NCBI GenBank assembly: GCA_015232165.1
Contig: JADGAE010000008.1
Coordinates: 1-20,916 of the forward strand
Source of the DNA: Nitrospirota bacterium
GTDB taxonomy: Bacteria > Nitrospirota > Thermodesulfovibrionia > Thermodesulfovibrionales > Magnetobacteriaceae
DNA length: 20,916 bases
Reading direction: 5' to 3'
The first letter of the stretch is position 1, and each line of letters starts with the position of its first letter. Of the stretch, positions 8,199-16,255 are shown in pieces. The position numbers and the translations under genes were made by a program. Below the pieces are notes generated by a model, which worked only from the letters and a program-made list of their open reading frames with translations, did not search any database and was not told the DNA's origin.

Positions 8199-8771
8199 TT
8201 ACTTCTTGTCAGACAGCAGTTGTATTATTGCCTTGGCAAACAAGTGACAGTGTCCACCGGTGCGTCCTGTTACCAGGTCGCCATCAACGACCACGTCTTC
8301 GTTGACGTACTCGATACCCATATTTCTGGCATCCCCTATGAGGTTATTGTGTACAACGGCCCTTCTGCCACGCACAAGTTCGGGGGTGGGGGCCAGCAGC
8401 CACATGCCATGACAGATCACACCCTTGAGGATGTTTTTTCTGGCAAAGACCCTCTTCAGGAACTCACTGGCCGGCGGTAACTTGGTTACGTCTGCGGTAT
8501 AGCGCAGTCTGTCGGAGACATATCCGGCAGGGACGATTATGGCCGCGTAACTGTCCAGTTCTGCGTCATTCATGCCCTCAAAGCTCTTGTTGCACTCTAA
8601 CGGGACCTTCCACTCATGCCCCTGAAACGTGATCCTCTCCATACCCCACAGACGCGACAACAACTGCACCTCTGCACCCTCCTCGGGGAACCGGAACTCA
8701 TAGTAAAATATCTCCTTCTCATAGTAGTCACCCTCTATAAGTATACCGATCTTCTTTCCTTGTAACAACAT
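8199..8771 (-). CDS. DJ-1/PfpI family protein (class I glutamine amidotransferase-like)
   Basis: At 190 residues it is a single DJ-1/PfpI flavodoxin-like domain. The nucleophile elbow is GVICHGMWLLAP with Cys120 followed by His121. ILIEGDYYEKEIFYYEFRF near the N terminus contains the conserved acidic residue that usually hydrogen-bonds to that Cys. Relatives include PfpI-type peptidases, glyoxalase III/deglycase-type proteins and redox chaperones; sequence alone does not choose among them. GRTGGHCHLFAKAIIQLL near the C terminus is the family's closing helix. A near-perfect AAAGGAGGTG precedes the ATG. It has 67-84 bp gaps to its neighbours in the seven-gene run. Loss of glycation damage next to sugar-handling genes would fit, but that is inference. 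Confidence 0.85.
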   Translation of the reverse strand: MLLQGKKIGILIEGDYYEKEIFYYEFRFPEEGAEVQLLSRLWGMERITFQGHEWKVPLECNKSFEGMNDAELDSYAAIIVPAGYVSDRLRYTADVTKLPPASEFLKRVFARKNILKGVICHGMWLLAPTPELVRGRRAVVHNNLIGDARNMGIEYVNEDVVVDGDLVTGRTGGHCHLFAKAIIQLLSDKK

Positions 8772-8838
8772 AATTTCCCACCTCCTTTTGGTTTAAACGT
8801 TAAACATTTCATTTATTCGCTTTTTCCACTCATCGTCA

Positions 8839-9399
8839 TTATACCCCTTCGCCTTTGCTGTAGGCGTTATCAAACAGCCAGAAGGCCAATATCCGCGTCA
8901 GAAAAGGCATCACCACATACGTTAGCAAACTAACCAATATTGTGGTCTTTAGTATCTCCTGAAAGAAGGATGGCAAGACGATGATCAGCGGATTGACAAC
9001 AAAGTTCAAGGCGTTTAACAGTGGATAGATCGCCGCAACAGTGACGATGACAATCTTGTACCTTGGTGGCCCCTGAGACACAGTGCCTGGTTGCGTAAAC
9101 CAAAAATCAAGCCCTGTAAACTTCTGCATAATCGGGTCTTTTTCCTTAAACGCCTCAGCGCGCACCAGCCAGTCTCTTTTTATGTCAGAGGCTTCCCATT
9201 TTTTGAGGTTTTCGACGTTGTTAAACCTGAAGATGATGACGTACTCTCCCCCTGGCATATCAGGCTTTTTTACGCGCACCCCCTGGTGGCCATCGAACTT
9301 CTTTGCCGCCTCGATGACCCCTTCCAGGCCCGTCTCAAACTCCGGCTCACGGCCTGGCTTGATCTTCCACGAAACGATTATGGTTACCGTCTCATCCAT
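8839..9399 (-). CDS. Antibiotic biosynthesis monooxygenase (ABM)-like domain with C-terminal membrane anchor
   Basis: The protein has 186 residues. The first 95 or so form an ABM-like ferredoxin fold: VTIIVSWKIKPGREPEFE, then GGEYVIIFRFNNVENLKKWEASD. The linker TGLDFWFTQPGTVSQGPPRYK leads to two hydrophobic segments (about 114-136 and 146-175), probably transmembrane. This ABM-plus-two-TM arrangement is a recognised uncharacterised family, so I do not assign a reaction; the soluble domain should face the cytosol if positive-inside holds. There is no good ribosome-binding site before the ATG and the upstream gene stops 13 bp away, so translation is probably coupled to it. Confidence 0.7.
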   Translation of the reverse strand: MDETVTIIVSWKIKPGREPEFETGLEGVIEAAKKFDGHQGVRVKKPDMPGGEYVIIFRFNNVENLKKWEASDIKRDWLVRAEAFKEKDPIMQKFTGLDFWFTQPGTVSQGPPRYKIVIVTVAAIYPLLNALNFVVNPLIIVLPSFFQEILKTTILVSLLTYVVMPFLTRILAFWLFDNAYSKGEGV

Positions 9400-9412
9400 T
9401 TTGGTGTGTGCG

Positions 9413-9946
9413 TTATATCTTGATCAACGGATAGCCTAGGGCAGTTGGGCGCCTGTCCTCGGTTGACATATCGTTATCCGCCGGTCGTGCTCCCAGAAAC
9501 AGGATTTTACCGGTAGTATCGAGACTCAACAGGTCATACTCTTTGTCGTAGTCCTTGACGGACTTCAGAAACGAGCACCCCCCGCTTGAGATATCCTTCT
9601 CAACGCCAACCTCAAGGCCACACCCGCCAAATCCCAGGTTATTGATAACCTGTTCGTTGGATGTAAGCAGGGTCAGGGTCTTTTTGGAGAAGCCAAACAG
9701 GGCATTATACGCACCCCCGACAACGGACGACGGCAACTCCACCAGGAAATCCCCCTCTGCTCCAAAGGCAAACAGCGGATAATTCATAGCGGCATCCCCA
9801 TACAGCATAAACCTTATCTTCCAAGTATCTTTTTTAAAGTTGAACTCCCTTGTACAGAAAGTCCCGTTGCCCAAGTCCTCAACCCCTTTGCTCTTCCAGG
9901 AGCCAACCACCCCCTTGATGTCAAATGAACCATTGTGTTGTCTCAT
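9413..9946 (-). CDS. Unrecognised protein, beta-rich
   Basis: The start is set at the ATG at 9946 because AAAGGAGGGAG lies directly before it. A longer frame from 9970 would encode that ribosome-binding site as residues. The product has 177 residues, with no signal peptide and no membrane segment. It is rich in Gly and alternating hydrophobic residues (SFDIKGVVGSWKSKG, WKIRFMLYGDAAMNYPLFAF, ILFLGARP near the end), which suggests a beta-barrel of lipocalin or APCDD1-like type. Several Cys residues (in NGTFCTR, GFGGCGLE and SGGCSFL) could pair. I cannot name the family with confidence. It lies between the outer-membrane protein gene (62 bp) and the ABM-like gene (13 bp), so it probably belongs to the same transcript. 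Confidence 0.6.
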   Translation of the reverse strand: MRQHNGSFDIKGVVGSWKSKGVEDLGNGTFCTREFNFKKDTWKIRFMLYGDAAMNYPLFAFGAEGDFLVELPSSVVGGAYNALFGFSKKTLTLLTSNEQVINNLGFGGCGLEVGVEKDISSGGCSFLKSVKDYDKEYDLLSLDTTGKILFLGARPADNDMSTEDRRPTALGYPLIKI

Positions 9947-10008
9947 ACTCCCTCCTTTTTTTGTACCCATGCCATAGCGATATGGGGTCTATCTCGTTAT
10001 GAAACTCC

Positions 10009-10854
10009 TTAGAACATATACATCATGTTTAGTCCGTAGACAAGGGTGTTGTCTATCTTGCCGTGCGGATTGTATGACCTGCCGTTGGGAGCTTTTTTTG
10101 CGTCTGCCGACAGGGGATACCATAATTGCGTCATGGGTTGTAGAATCAGGCTCTTTGTCACCGGAACGGTAAAACCTGCCTGTAACATGCCATCATGAAA
10201 GGCGCTGTACCTGTCGTCGGTGTAGGCGTTGGTTTTTTCGTCGTAGGTTTTCCAATGGTCGGTAACGCCAGTGAGGTGTCCAAACGACGCACCGAGGTCG
10301 AGCGTTATGCCCTTGTACACCGGGAAGGAGCGAGACAGCGACAGATTGAAATAGAAATTTGGCCAGGCTGATATCTCCCTGTAGACCTTCAGGGTGGGGT
10401 TTAAAAAGTCCGCATTGGCATATCCCATGGAAACGAATACATCTTGGGAGTCCTTGGCATAGTGCAGGCCATAGAAGTTGTACCCGCAGGATAGAACCAG
10501 CTTATCAAAGTTCCTCTTGTAACTGACAAACATGTCCGTCTCATTAAAGCTGCTAGTGCCTGGCTCTTTTGGATAGAAGGACTGTGTCATATGTTGATCG
10601 GAATCAAAGCTGCCCCATTGGACAACCGTAAATCCGGCAACGGAGAAAGAGATATAAGGCTGCAAGACCAGGCTTTTTGAGCCAATCTCGCTTCCACGGA
10701 ATATGTACTTGTTTAGAGCTGTTATGCCAACCAATCCTGTAAATTCTACTGGTGATTGATCACCGGGATTAGATTCATCCGAGGCAAATGTGCCCAAGCT
10801 GCATGTTACAATTAAAATCATTGCTAACACTACTTGCAAAAATCTTGTATTCAC
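10009..10854 (-). CDS. Outer-membrane beta-barrel protein with signal peptide
   Basis: A GTG at 10854 is preferred because AGGAGGT lies 8 bases before it; the TTG nine bases upstream overlaps that site. The product has 281 residues. Residues 1-25 form a Sec signal peptide: a basic start, then LQVVLAMILIVTCSLGTFAS with cleavage near the AS. The mature part shows alternating aromatic strands (FTVVQWGSFDSD, FYFNLSLSRSFP, LVYGLNMMYMF) and ends in Phe, the usual outer-membrane assembly signal. About 10-12 strands would fit. It resembles uncharacterised structural or porin-like outer-membrane proteins; no transport substrate is evident. It is the first gene of the seven-gene run, directly behind the promoter. 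Confidence 0.75.
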   Translation of the reverse strand: MNTRFLQVVLAMILIVTCSLGTFASDESNPGDQSPVEFTGLVGITALNKYIFRGSEIGSKSLVLQPYISFSVAGFTVVQWGSFDSDQHMTQSFYPKEPGTSSFNETDMFVSYKRNFDKLVLSCGYNFYGLHYAKDSQDVFVSMGYANADFLNPTLKVYREISAWPNFYFNLSLSRSFPVYKGITLDLGASFGHLTGVTDHWKTYDEKTNAYTDDRYSAFHDGMLQAGFTVPVTKSLILQPMTQLWYPLSADAKKAPNGRSYNPHGKIDNTLVYGLNMMYMF

Positions 10855-10883
10855 AACTAACAACCTCCTGTTTGATAGAGTCT

Positions 10884-10898
10884 GTAACTTCAGGTTAC
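10884..10898. promoter_or_regulatory. Small inverted repeat at the predicted start of the outer-membrane gene transcript
   Basis: GTAAC-TTCAG-GTTAC lies over the expected transcription start (about 10895) of the promoter at 10902-10931. It could be an operator half-site pair or a 5' leader hairpin. It is short, so it may be chance. Confidence 0.3.
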
Positions 10899-10901
10899 TT
10901 A

Positions 10902-10931
10902 ATGATACAGATCATGGGTAAAAAAAGTCAA
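10902..10931 (-). promoter_or_regulatory. Sigma70-type promoter for the seven-gene minus-strand run
   Basis: On the minus strand TTGACT (10931-10926) and TATCAT (10907-10902) are separated by 18 bases, each with one mismatch to consensus. The leader to the GTG at 10854 is about 40 nt and ends in a strong ribosome-binding site. The target duplication of MITE-like element 2 begins only 7 bp upstream of the -35 box, so any upstream regulatory sites were displaced by the insertion. Confidence 0.55.
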
Positions 10932-10947
10932 GCCTTCAGCTATGTAT

Positions 10948-11268
10948 CAGGGCAATCGCATTTGAACAAAAGAAAAAAAATGGGGGACTTTGTCCCCCTT
11001 TTATGGCAGGGGTGCCTCACCCCCTCAGACCCCCTTACAAGGGAGCACAGCCCCCTTGACCCCGTAAAGGGCTGGTTGGCAAGTTGAAAAATGGTTATTT
11101 TATCATAAAAAACATGTATCCCCTTAAAAAGACATGGTAAAATTCTTTTAAAAGGGTCAAGGGGACTGGTCCCCTTGCAGGGGAGGTCTGAGGAGGGGGT
11201 GCGGCAACACCCGCCGTGCGGGCGGAGCCACCCTCCTTTTTTCTTTACGCTCAAATGCGATTGCCCTG
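10948..11268. mobile_element. MITE-like element 2, 321 bp, with TIRs and perfect 10-bp target duplication
   Basis: The ends CAGGGCAATCGCATTTGA (10948-10965) and its complement (11251-11268) are perfect 18-bp inverted repeats. They are flanked by identical AGCTATGTAT copies at 10938-10947 and 11269-11278. Inside are two GGGGTCAAGGGG-type modules pointing outward in opposite directions: minus-strand core at 11052-11063 and plus-strand variant at 11153-11164, the latter with a perfect CAAGGGGA-CTGG-TCCCCTTG hairpin. The left half matches element 1 in inverted orientation, apart from about 22 bp missing from element 1. There is no coding capacity. The perfect duplication indicates a recent insertion. 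Confidence 0.85.
10966..10998 (-). terminator. Intrinsic terminator-like hairpin inside MITE-like element 2
   Basis: On the minus strand GGGGGAC-AAA-GTCCCCC (10998-10982) is followed by ATTTTTTTTCTTTTGT. It lies downstream of the minus-strand histidine kinase and upstream of the outer-membrane gene promoter. It would therefore insulate the two minus-strand transcription units. Confidence 0.65.
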
Positions 11269-11280
11269 AGCTATGTATGG

Positions 11281-11339
11281 GCGCATAAATTTTTGGTGGA
11301 TAACAAGTGGTAATAAAAATGCATATAAAGGGGTCAAGG
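11281..11339 (-). repeat. Repeat C, copy 1, adjoining the kinase 3' end
   Basis: GCATAAATTTTTGGTGGATA onward through GGGGTCAAGG (11330-11339) recurs in inverted orientation at 17948-18006 over about 57 bp with almost no mismatch. The GGGGTCAAGG part overlaps the last codons and the TGA stop (11334-11336) of the kinase gene. Confidence 0.7.
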
Positions 11340-14060
11340 AGACTTCTTCGTGACTGGGGCAGGTGCGACCTGCTGCGACACATCGAGTTTGCAAATAGAG
11401 TCAACTACCGTGCTTAGTGCAGTCGTGAGTTGTTGCAACAGCGTCCTGGTCCGGTCGATGTCTCGCTCCTTGAGGGCGTGTTCGACATCGCCGGAGAGGG
11501 CATATACCTGCGGCATTGCCAGATTTCCGGAGAGGCCCTTGAGGGAATGTACGATCCTCCGGGCTGGCTCCATATCGTTGTCCTCAACAAGTGAGGATAT
11601 CCTTCGGGCTGCGTTGCCGTACTTACGTGAGAACTCTATCAAGGCATCTATGTAAACTGTTGGTTCCATCCATATATTGATGCCTTTTCCCATGTCTATA
11701 CCCTCAAGTGATGGCAGTTTAGTTGGAAGGTGTGCCTCGTCACCATCAGAGGGCTCAACGGACATCTGCTCAACAAACATCCGGCCAACCCTCTCCTGGG
11801 TTATCCCTTCTATTGTATCAAATAGACGATTGAAATTGACAGGCTTACCAATAACGGCATTGAAGCCGTTTTGTATATAGCCCTCTACCTCGTCATTCAT
11901 CACGCTTGCCGTTAGGGCGATAATGGGGATATGTCCGGTGGATGAGGTGTCGGAGGCGGCAGATGAGACGGCGTATGATTGGACGTATGATCGAGTTTCC
12001 AGGGCACGGATATGCCGTGTGGCCTCCACGCCGTCCATTTGGGGCATCTGTATATCCATAAGGATGAGATCAAAGTGTTCACTCTTAAACAGCGCAATTG
12101 CCTCAATACCGTTTCCGGCCACCACCACGGTATGTCCCTGATGTTCCAGACGGGTCTTTAGCAGGAGGATGTTTGCTTCAACGTCCTCTGCAACCAGTAT
12201 CCGGAAGGCCCTGTGTGGTCTTGTCAACTGCATGCCGGCCTCGGAGACATCCGTGCCTTGAAACAGACGCTGTACGGTCTCATCCGTTCTTTTCATATTG
12301 ACGGTGAAGTGAAAGGCGCTCCCTTTACCCACTTCGCTTTCCACCCATATTTGACCGCCCATCATCTCAACCAGTTGTCTGGATATTGTAGTGCCAAGCC
12401 CTGTGCCGCCAAAACGTCTTGTTGTTGAGCTATCCGCCTGGGTAAAGGCATCAAAGATACTCTCCAGTCTCCGGGCGGGTATGCCGATCCCCGTATCGAT
12501 GATATCAAAGCGTATGAGGTCTTCCTCCGTGTGTGGGTGTACCTCTATACGGATGCCGCCTCTTTCGGTGAAATTGACGGCGTTACCTGAAAGGTTTATC
12601 AGTATCTGTCTGAGGCGCAGGGGGTCGCCTGTGAAGTTGGCGTCGCCTATGGCCGGATCAATGTCATACGCAAAAACAAGCCCCTTTTCACGTAACTTGA
12701 TGTCAAACATATGATACACACCCTGGAGCAGGTCTCTGAGGTTAAAGGGTTTTAGTTCAAGGGTCATCTTACCGCTTTCCATCTTGCTGACATCGAGGAT
12801 GTCGTTTATTAATCCAAGTAAGGTATGTGCCGAATTTGTTGCTATGTTCAGGTAGCGTTTTCTGTCAATCTCTGACAGGTTGTGGCCGTCGGTGACCATT
12901 TCCAAAAAGCCAAGTATTGAGTTCATAGGGGTTCTGATCTCGTGACTCATGTTGGCCAAAAAGGCGGCCTTGACCCTGGCAGATACCTCGGCAGCCTCCT
13001 TTGCCGTGGCAAGCTCTGCCGTGCGTTTTTGCACGCGTAACTCCAGGTTATCGTAGGCGCTCTTGAGGCTTGTTTCTGCATTTTTACGTTGCACTATCTC
13101 CTGTTGCATCTGCTCTGTCCTGTTATCAAAGATGCCGGCCAGAAGTTCCAGCTCATCATTGGTCCCCAACGGACTGCACTTGACAGCCCCTTCCGAGGAC
13201 TTCTCAACCCTGGCACACAACGTCAGGATCGGCCTACATATGCTATTGCCCATTCTGATGGCAATAAAGACGGCAAATATAATAAAACCAATACCCACAA
13301 ATAGCAACCTGGTTATTGCATCAAATATAACCTCTCTGTACTGAGACCTTAATGCCCCAATTTCAACCGATATCTTCAGTTTGTCAAGAATAAAATAGTC
13401 TCCGGTTGCATACTTTCTTGACAAGACATAGGAATTTCTTCCTTCAAAGCCCTTTTCTGATACCTTGACGTTATCGGCATACAGTCTGTAAGCGAATGAG
13501 TCCTTGAGGCGGACTTTATCAAAGATACCGGTCAGGTTATACTCGATGATCATGGCTGCCTGGATGTTTTTGTATAAATACATGGGCACTATGTAGACCA
13601 GATTATTATCGTCGGAGAGATAAAACCTTGGCTCTCCAACAACCATGGCCATTTTCAGGTGTATTACATTTGAATAATCAGGCGAATTCTTTAGCGTTGA
13701 GTACATGACGCTCTTGTCAAGACGCAACATGGTTACAGACAGGACATCTTTTGTCACAAAACTATCAAGTAACTTTGGCAGGGATTCCGATCTGGTCTTG
13801 TTGTTGACAATGAACCCCGAAAAAACCGGACTTCTGCTGAAGTTGTTAACGTTCTCAAAGAGAGACAGCAAGCGCTGTTCAAGCTTGTCTATACAGTTTT
13901 CGCCATGTAACAGCATGTACTTGTTTAAATCGCCCGTGAGGGTTCTTTCCAACATAATGGCAACAATAATGACGACAAAAAACAGCAGGCCTGCAATAAC
14001 CATTATATGTTGCTGCAAGAGTCTCTTTCTCAGACTCCTCTGAGGAGGTATGGCGGTCAC
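11334..14060 (-). CDS. Membrane hybrid histidine kinase with receiver and HPt domains
   Basis: The protein has 908 residues. TM1 is at about 19-38, followed by an extracytoplasmic sensor region of about 210 residues, TM2 (about 250-272), a HAMP-like segment and a coiled coil. The HisKA motif ANMSHEIRTPMNSILGF has phospho-acceptor His373. HATPase motifs are NLSGNAVNF (N box), DTGIGIP (G1) and FGGTGLGTT (G2). The receiver starts at RILVAEDVEANI with Asp669 in LILMDIQMPQMDG. A C-terminal HPt domain has His838 in RRIVHSLKGLSGNL. This gives an internal His-Asp-His relay; the final response regulator is not in the window. The start is GTG, sharing a GTGA overlap with the upstream binding-protein fusion, so the two are translationally coupled and probably work together. 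The last codons run into a GGGGTCAAGG repeat. Confidence 0.93.
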   Translation of the reverse strand: MTAIPPQRSLRKRLLQQHIMVIAGLLFFVVIIVAIMLERTLTGDLNKYMLLHGENCIDKLEQRLLSLFENVNNFSRSPVFSGFIVNNKTRSESLPKLLDSFVTKDVLSVTMLRLDKSVMYSTLKNSPDYSNVIHLKMAMVVGEPRFYLSDDNNLVYIVPMYLYKNIQAAMIIEYNLTGIFDKVRLKDSFAYRLYADNVKVSEKGFEGRNSYVLSRKYATGDYFILDKLKISVEIGALRSQYREVIFDAITRLLFVGIGFIIFAVFIAIRMGNSICRPILTLCARVEKSSEGAVKCSPLGTNDELELLAGIFDNRTEQMQQEIVQRKNAETSLKSAYDNLELRVQKRTAELATAKEAAEVSARVKAAFLANMSHEIRTPMNSILGFLEMVTDGHNLSEIDRKRYLNIATNSAHTLLGLINDILDVSKMESGKMTLELKPFNLRDLLQGVYHMFDIKLREKGLVFAYDIDPAIGDANFTGDPLRLRQILINLSGNAVNFTERGGIRIEVHPHTEEDLIRFDIIDTGIGIPARRLESIFDAFTQADSSTTRRFGGTGLGTTISRQLVEMMGGQIWVESEVGKGSAFHFTVNMKRTDETVQRLFQGTDVSEAGMQLTRPHRAFRILVAEDVEANILLLKTRLEHQGHTVVVAGNGIEAIALFKSEHFDLILMDIQMPQMDGVEATRHIRALETRSYVQSYAVSSAASDTSSTGHIPIIALTASVMNDEVEGYIQNGFNAVIGKPVNFNRLFDTIEGITQERVGRMFVEQMSVEPSDGDEAHLPTKLPSLEGIDMGKGINIWMEPTVYIDALIEFSRKYGNAARRISSLVEDNDMEPARRIVHSLKGLSGNLAMPQVYALSGDVEHALKERDIDRTRTLLQQLTTALSTVVDSICKLDVSQQVAPAPVTKKSP

Positions 14061-16255
14061 CTTGCCCCCTTGTCAATTGGTACTATGATTCCATTTGCGT
14101 CGTACCTGGCCATAAAGTAGTCATTTATATCGAGGGCGTCATGCCTTGTCCTTGTAAACGGTGGCGAGTATGTTTTTATAAGTCCATGGTGATATTTAAT
14201 ATTTTCGAGGGCGTCACGTATGGATGCCCTGTCAAGGGTTTTGGCGTCATTGATTGCCATTGCCAGGAGGTGGACAAGGTCATAGGCCTGAGCAGTTGCT
14301 GCCGGTACGGGTATCTTATGCGGTGTGCTGACGTGATATGTATCAAGATATTCCTTGAGCACTCTCCTGGTCAATTCATCATCAGGATTTACAAAAGAAG
14401 AAAATGTCTGGATAAAACGTAAATCCACGTCTTTCAACTGTTCTGCTACATATCCTCCGGCTATGAAAGTCATATGGGAAATGATCGGTATCTTCCTTTT
14501 CAGTAGCGCCATACCTTTCATAATTGCCGCCCTGTCAAAAGAAGTCCCCACAACTATCAATACATCGGCGCCGGAATCCTCGATCATATGAGCTTGCTGC
14601 TGCATATCCTCCTCGCCCATGTTAAAGTACTCTACGGCAGAGGGGTTCAAGTTGCGTTGACGGAGATAGTTTGACATTATCCTTCCATTTTCTTTACCCC
14701 ATTCATTGTTTACAAGTAAAAAGGCTATTTTTTTCGACCTCTTTAATGCCTGTTGTACAAGGAAATGTCCAGCCTTTTCATCATTGATGGAGACCCTGAA
14801 TACATAATTAGGGTTATATGAATTATTGGTGATCTTGTCCGAGGCAGCCCATGGAACGAGGTATATGATCTTTTCCTTATGTATAAGCTCCAGGTCTCCC
14901 ATGATTAGCAGACCGTGGATCCCTCCCATTACTGCCACCAGGTTTTTCATCCGGCTAAAGTACCTTATGTTTTTTTCGCTGAGGTCAGAGGATACCGTAT
15001 GGTCCATCACCACGATGGAGAGCTTCTTGCCGAGCAGTCCACCCCGTGCGTTGATTTCACCTACGGCAAGCTCCATTCCACGCCTTATGGCCATGCCCGT
15101 CACGGCAGCGCCCATGCTCATGTCGGCGTTGAGGCCGATGATGATATCGTCATCTCTCTTGTAGTTGTACTTTTGCTTGAGATACTCCAGTGTCAGGTCT
15201 ATTACATCTTCCCCTGCAATAGTCGTGTATTTATCGATTATATGTTTGGTTGCCTCATGAAAGTCCTTGATCTGTTGTTCTTTGAGATATATGACATTAA
15301 CGCCTGCCTCTTTTATGGCATTGATGTACTCCTTTTCCGTTTTTGTTACCAGCTCTCTTTCAAACGATGTCAGCTCCCTGGCTGTTGTCATAAGGGTCTG
15401 CACGATGTCGTCAGGCAGGGTGTTGAGGGTTTTTTTGCCAAAGCAGAACACGTAGGCCATATAGGCGTGATTGCTTATTGTCAGGTTGGACTGGACTTCG
15501 TAAAACTTAAGGCCGTGTATGGCGGCAATAGTGTTCTCCTGGACATCCACCTCGCGGTTCTTTAACGCATCATATGCCTTGTAAAGGTCTATAGCGATTG
15601 GCTTTGCCCCAAGGGCAATGAACTGATCCGCTACGATCTCGTTCTTTATTACACGGGCATTTATACCGTCAAAGTCCCTTGGGGAGAGCACGGGTCTGTT
15701 TGCGGTGAATTGCTTAAACCCGTTACCCCAAAATGCTACCCCGATAAGCCCCTCCTGCTTTAACCTCTCCAGCAGCAGCCTGCCGGGCTTGCCATCCAGC
15801 ATCGCGTAGGCATCCTCAATCCGCGGAAACAAAAAAGGGATGTCCGTATATTGCATAGACGGTAATATCACGCTTAACTTGGCTGCCGGAGTGATCAGGA
15901 TATCCAGTTTGCCGGTTACAGCCATCTCTATCATCTTGTAGTCGTCGCCCAGTTGTTGGGCGGGGGATATGTTGATCTTCACACGTCCCCTGGTCTTGTC
16001 CCGGACGGTATCGGCAAATCTCTGTGCGGCAATATACATGGCGCTCCCTGGTGGCATGTTATGACCAAGGCTCAACTCATAGACCTTCGCCTCCTTGACC
16101 TTCCCGGCCTTGGAGTCAGACTTGCCGGAGGTATAAAGGTAAAACAGCGCCGCCAACGCCACACATGCAACGACGGCGGCAACAAGCGCCGGATGGCTTT
16201 TAATAGCCTTGCCGGCATTATCCTTGATCTCGTGTAATTTATTGGTTCCGTTCAT
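14057..16255 (-). CDS. Membrane-anchored fusion of TRAP DctP-type and ABC Leu/Ile/Val-type solute-binding domains
   Basis: The protein has 732 residues. After a basic start, one hydrophobic segment (about 23-42, LVAAVVACVALAALFYLYTS) without a clear cleavage or lipobox site should anchor it in the inner membrane. Residues about 55-355 are a DctP-type binding domain: LGHNMPPGSAMYIAAQRFAD, the Arg of NARVIKNE (Arg201) at the usual carboxylate-binding place, and REVDVQENT. Residues about 375-732 are a Peripla_BP_6 domain: IIIGLNADMSMGAAVTGMAIRRGMELAVGEINARGGLLGKK (in two stretches), NNEWGKENG and PAATAQAYDLVHLLAMAI. No TRAP or ABC permease is nearby. A GTGA overlap joins it to the hybrid kinase, so it is probably a two-ligand periplasmic sensor rather than a transporter component. 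The ATG overlaps the stop of a kinase remnant. Confidence 0.88.
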   Translation of the reverse strand: MNGTNKLHEIKDNAGKAIKSHPALVAAVVACVALAALFYLYTSGKSDSKAGKVKEAKVYELSLGHNMPPGSAMYIAAQRFADTVRDKTRGRVKINISPAQQLGDDYKMIEMAVTGKLDILITPAAKLSVILPSMQYTDIPFLFPRIEDAYAMLDGKPGRLLLERLKQEGLIGVAFWGNGFKQFTANRPVLSPRDFDGINARVIKNEIVADQFIALGAKPIAIDLYKAYDALKNREVDVQENTIAAIHGLKFYEVQSNLTISNHAYMAYVFCFGKKTLNTLPDDIVQTLMTTARELTSFERELVTKTEKEYINAIKEAGVNVIYLKEQQIKDFHEATKHIIDKYTTIAGEDVIDLTLEYLKQKYNYKRDDDIIIGLNADMSMGAAVTGMAIRRGMELAVGEINARGGLLGKKLSIVVMDHTVSSDLSEKNIRYFSRMKNLVAVMGGIHGLLIMGDLELIHKEKIIYLVPWAASDKITNNSYNPNYVFRVSINDEKAGHFLVQQALKRSKKIAFLLVNNEWGKENGRIMSNYLRQRNLNPSAVEYFNMGEEDMQQQAHMIEDSGADVLIVVGTSFDRAAIMKGMALLKRKIPIISHMTFIAGGYVAEQLKDVDLRFIQTFSSFVNPDDELTRRVLKEYLDTYHVSTPHKIPVPAATAQAYDLVHLLAMAINDAKTLDRASIRDALENIKYHHGLIKTYSPPFTRTRHDALDINDYFMARYDANGIIVPIDKGAR

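Noticed and set aside
10940..11404. A 154-codon minus-strand open frame sharing the peptide DPFICIFITTCYPP with a plus-strand frame at 17906-18193
   Set aside because: The shared peptide is only the translation of non-coding repeat C; the frame runs through a MITE-like element and into the kinase gene.
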